NCBI GenBank assembly: GCA_019116185.1
Contig: DXCD01000171.1
Coordinates: forward strand, 1 to 6,445
DNA length: 6,445 nt
Reading direction: 5' to 3'
Source of the DNA: Candidatus Mediterraneibacter stercorigallinarum
GTDB lineage: Bacteria > Bacillota > Clostridia > Lachnospirales > Lachnospiraceae
Shown here: positions 5,998 to 6,445 of the stretch, piece by piece
How the letters are laid out: each line of letters opens with the position of its first letter
Numbering within the stretch: position 1 is the stretch's first letter
Program-made: the position numbers and the translations under genes
The notes under the pieces: generated by a model
What the model was told of the DNA's origin: nothing
The model's database searches: none
Seen by the model: the letters and a program-made list of their open reading frames with translations, nothing else

Positions 5998-6003
5998 AGG
6001 AGG
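5998..6003 (+). promoter_or_regulatory. Ribosome binding site of ilvC
   Basis: A perfect AGGAGG is 8 nt before the ATG at 6012. An out-of-frame ATG at 6005 lies only 1 nt from it and is too close to compete. Confidence 0.85.
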
Positions 6004-6011
6004 AATGCAAA

Positions 6012-6445
6012 ATGGCAGCAAAAATTTATTATCAGGAAGATTGTAACCTTTCCCTTCTGGAAGGAAAGACGATCGCGATCATCGGCTATGGCAGCCAGGG
6101 ACATGCACATGCGCTGAACTTAAAGGAGTCAGGATGCAATGTCATTATCGGTCTTTACGAGGGAAGCAGATCCTGGGCGAAAGCTGAGGCGCAGGGATTT
6201 GAGGTGTACACAGCGGCAGAGGCTGCAAAGAAAGCAGACATCATCATGATCCTGATCAATGACGAGAAACAGGCTGCATTATATAAGAACGATATCGAGC
6301 CGAATCTGGAAGAAGGCAACATGCTCATGTTTGCTCACGGATTTAACATTCATTTCGGACAGATCGTGCCGCCGGCAAATGTTGACGTTACGATGATCGC
6401 TCCGAAGGCTCCGGGACATACAGTAAGAAGCGAGTATCAGGCTGG
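6012..6445 (+). CDS. ilvC: Ketol-acid reductoisomerase, class I (3' end missing)
   Basis: IlvC converts 2-acetolactate or 2-aceto-2-hydroxybutyrate to the 2,3-dihydroxy acid by Mg-dependent alkyl migration and NAD(P)H reduction. It is the second common step to valine, leucine and isoleucine. The first 144 residues of about 330-340 are visible; the window ends inside the gene. The N-terminal Rossmann domain has MAAKIYYQEDCNLSLLEGK, the dinucleotide loop GYGSQGHAHALNL (25-37), the cofactor-selecting loop GLYEGSRSW (47-55), LINDEKQ (81-87), and FAHGFNIHFG (107-116) followed by MIAPKAPGHTVR (128-139). The loop has Tyr49-Glu50 where many class I enzymes have Arg followed by Pro or Lys. S52 and S54, expected to contact the NADPH 2'-phosphate, are kept. 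The catalytic knotted domain lies beyond the window. It is co-oriented with ilvN and probably co-transcribed. Confidence 0.96.
   Translation, partial: MAAKIYYQEDCNLSLLEGKTIAIIGYGSQGHAHALNLKESGCNVIIGLYEGSRSWAKAEAQGFEVYTAAEAAKKADIIMILINDEKQAALYKNDIEPNLEEGNMLMFAHGFNIHFGQIVPPANVDVTMIAPKAPGHTVRSEYQA

Overview
The window looks like chromosomal DNA of a low-to-mid GC Gram-positive of the class Clostridia, most likely a Lachnospiraceae-type gut anaerobe. The grounds are strong AGGAGG ribosome binding sites, TTGACA promoters in AT-rich gaps, moderate-GC coding sequence, and the style of the sigma/ABC cassette and of the Uup/YfmR-like, IlvN and IlvC proteins. This placement is inference; no marker gene fixes the genus. 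All genes are on the + strand and nothing mobile is visible.

Region 1 (1-3379) is a tightly coupled four-gene cassette. It holds the 3' part of an ECF-type sigma factor, a six-helix membrane protein of unknown function, an ABC ATPase and an ABC-2-type permease. Every junction overlaps (ATGA at 476-479, 29 nt at 1230-1258, ATGA at 2138-2141), so the genes are probably one transcript and translationally coupled. The likely logic is a sigma factor that controls its own exporter. The membrane protein sits where an anti-sigma or sensor normally sits.

Region 2 (3380-5278) is a 90-nt leader followed by a Uup/YfmR-like ABC-F ATPase that should act on ribosomes rather than transport. The leader is the most interesting part of the window. 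An 18-bp imperfect inverted repeat (3391-3408 with 3443-3460) would pair the Shine-Dalgarno of the ABC-F gene. Its left arm is almost exactly the spacer of a TTGACA promoter. Read-through RNA from region 1 would carry the closed hairpin, whereas RNA started at the local promoter would lack the left arm. A two-codon ORF also overlaps the ABC-F start codon. The second ATPase domain has an altered DEPTNDLD motif (DEAGNNLD).

Region 3 (5279-6445) is the start of a branched-chain amino acid operon: a promoter and short hairpin, ilvN (acetolactate synthase regulatory subunit), a 122-nt gap with competing hairpins, and the 5' part of ilvC (ketol-acid reductoisomerase). IlvN regulates the enzyme making acetolactate or acetohydroxybutyrate, which IlvC converts to the dihydroxy acid precursor of valine, leucine and isoleucine. 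No catalytic IlvB is in the window.

Most of the window is ordinary. The items that merit checking are the ABC-F leader, the unknown membrane protein beside the sigma factor, and two motif variants, one in the ABC-F protein and one in IlvC.
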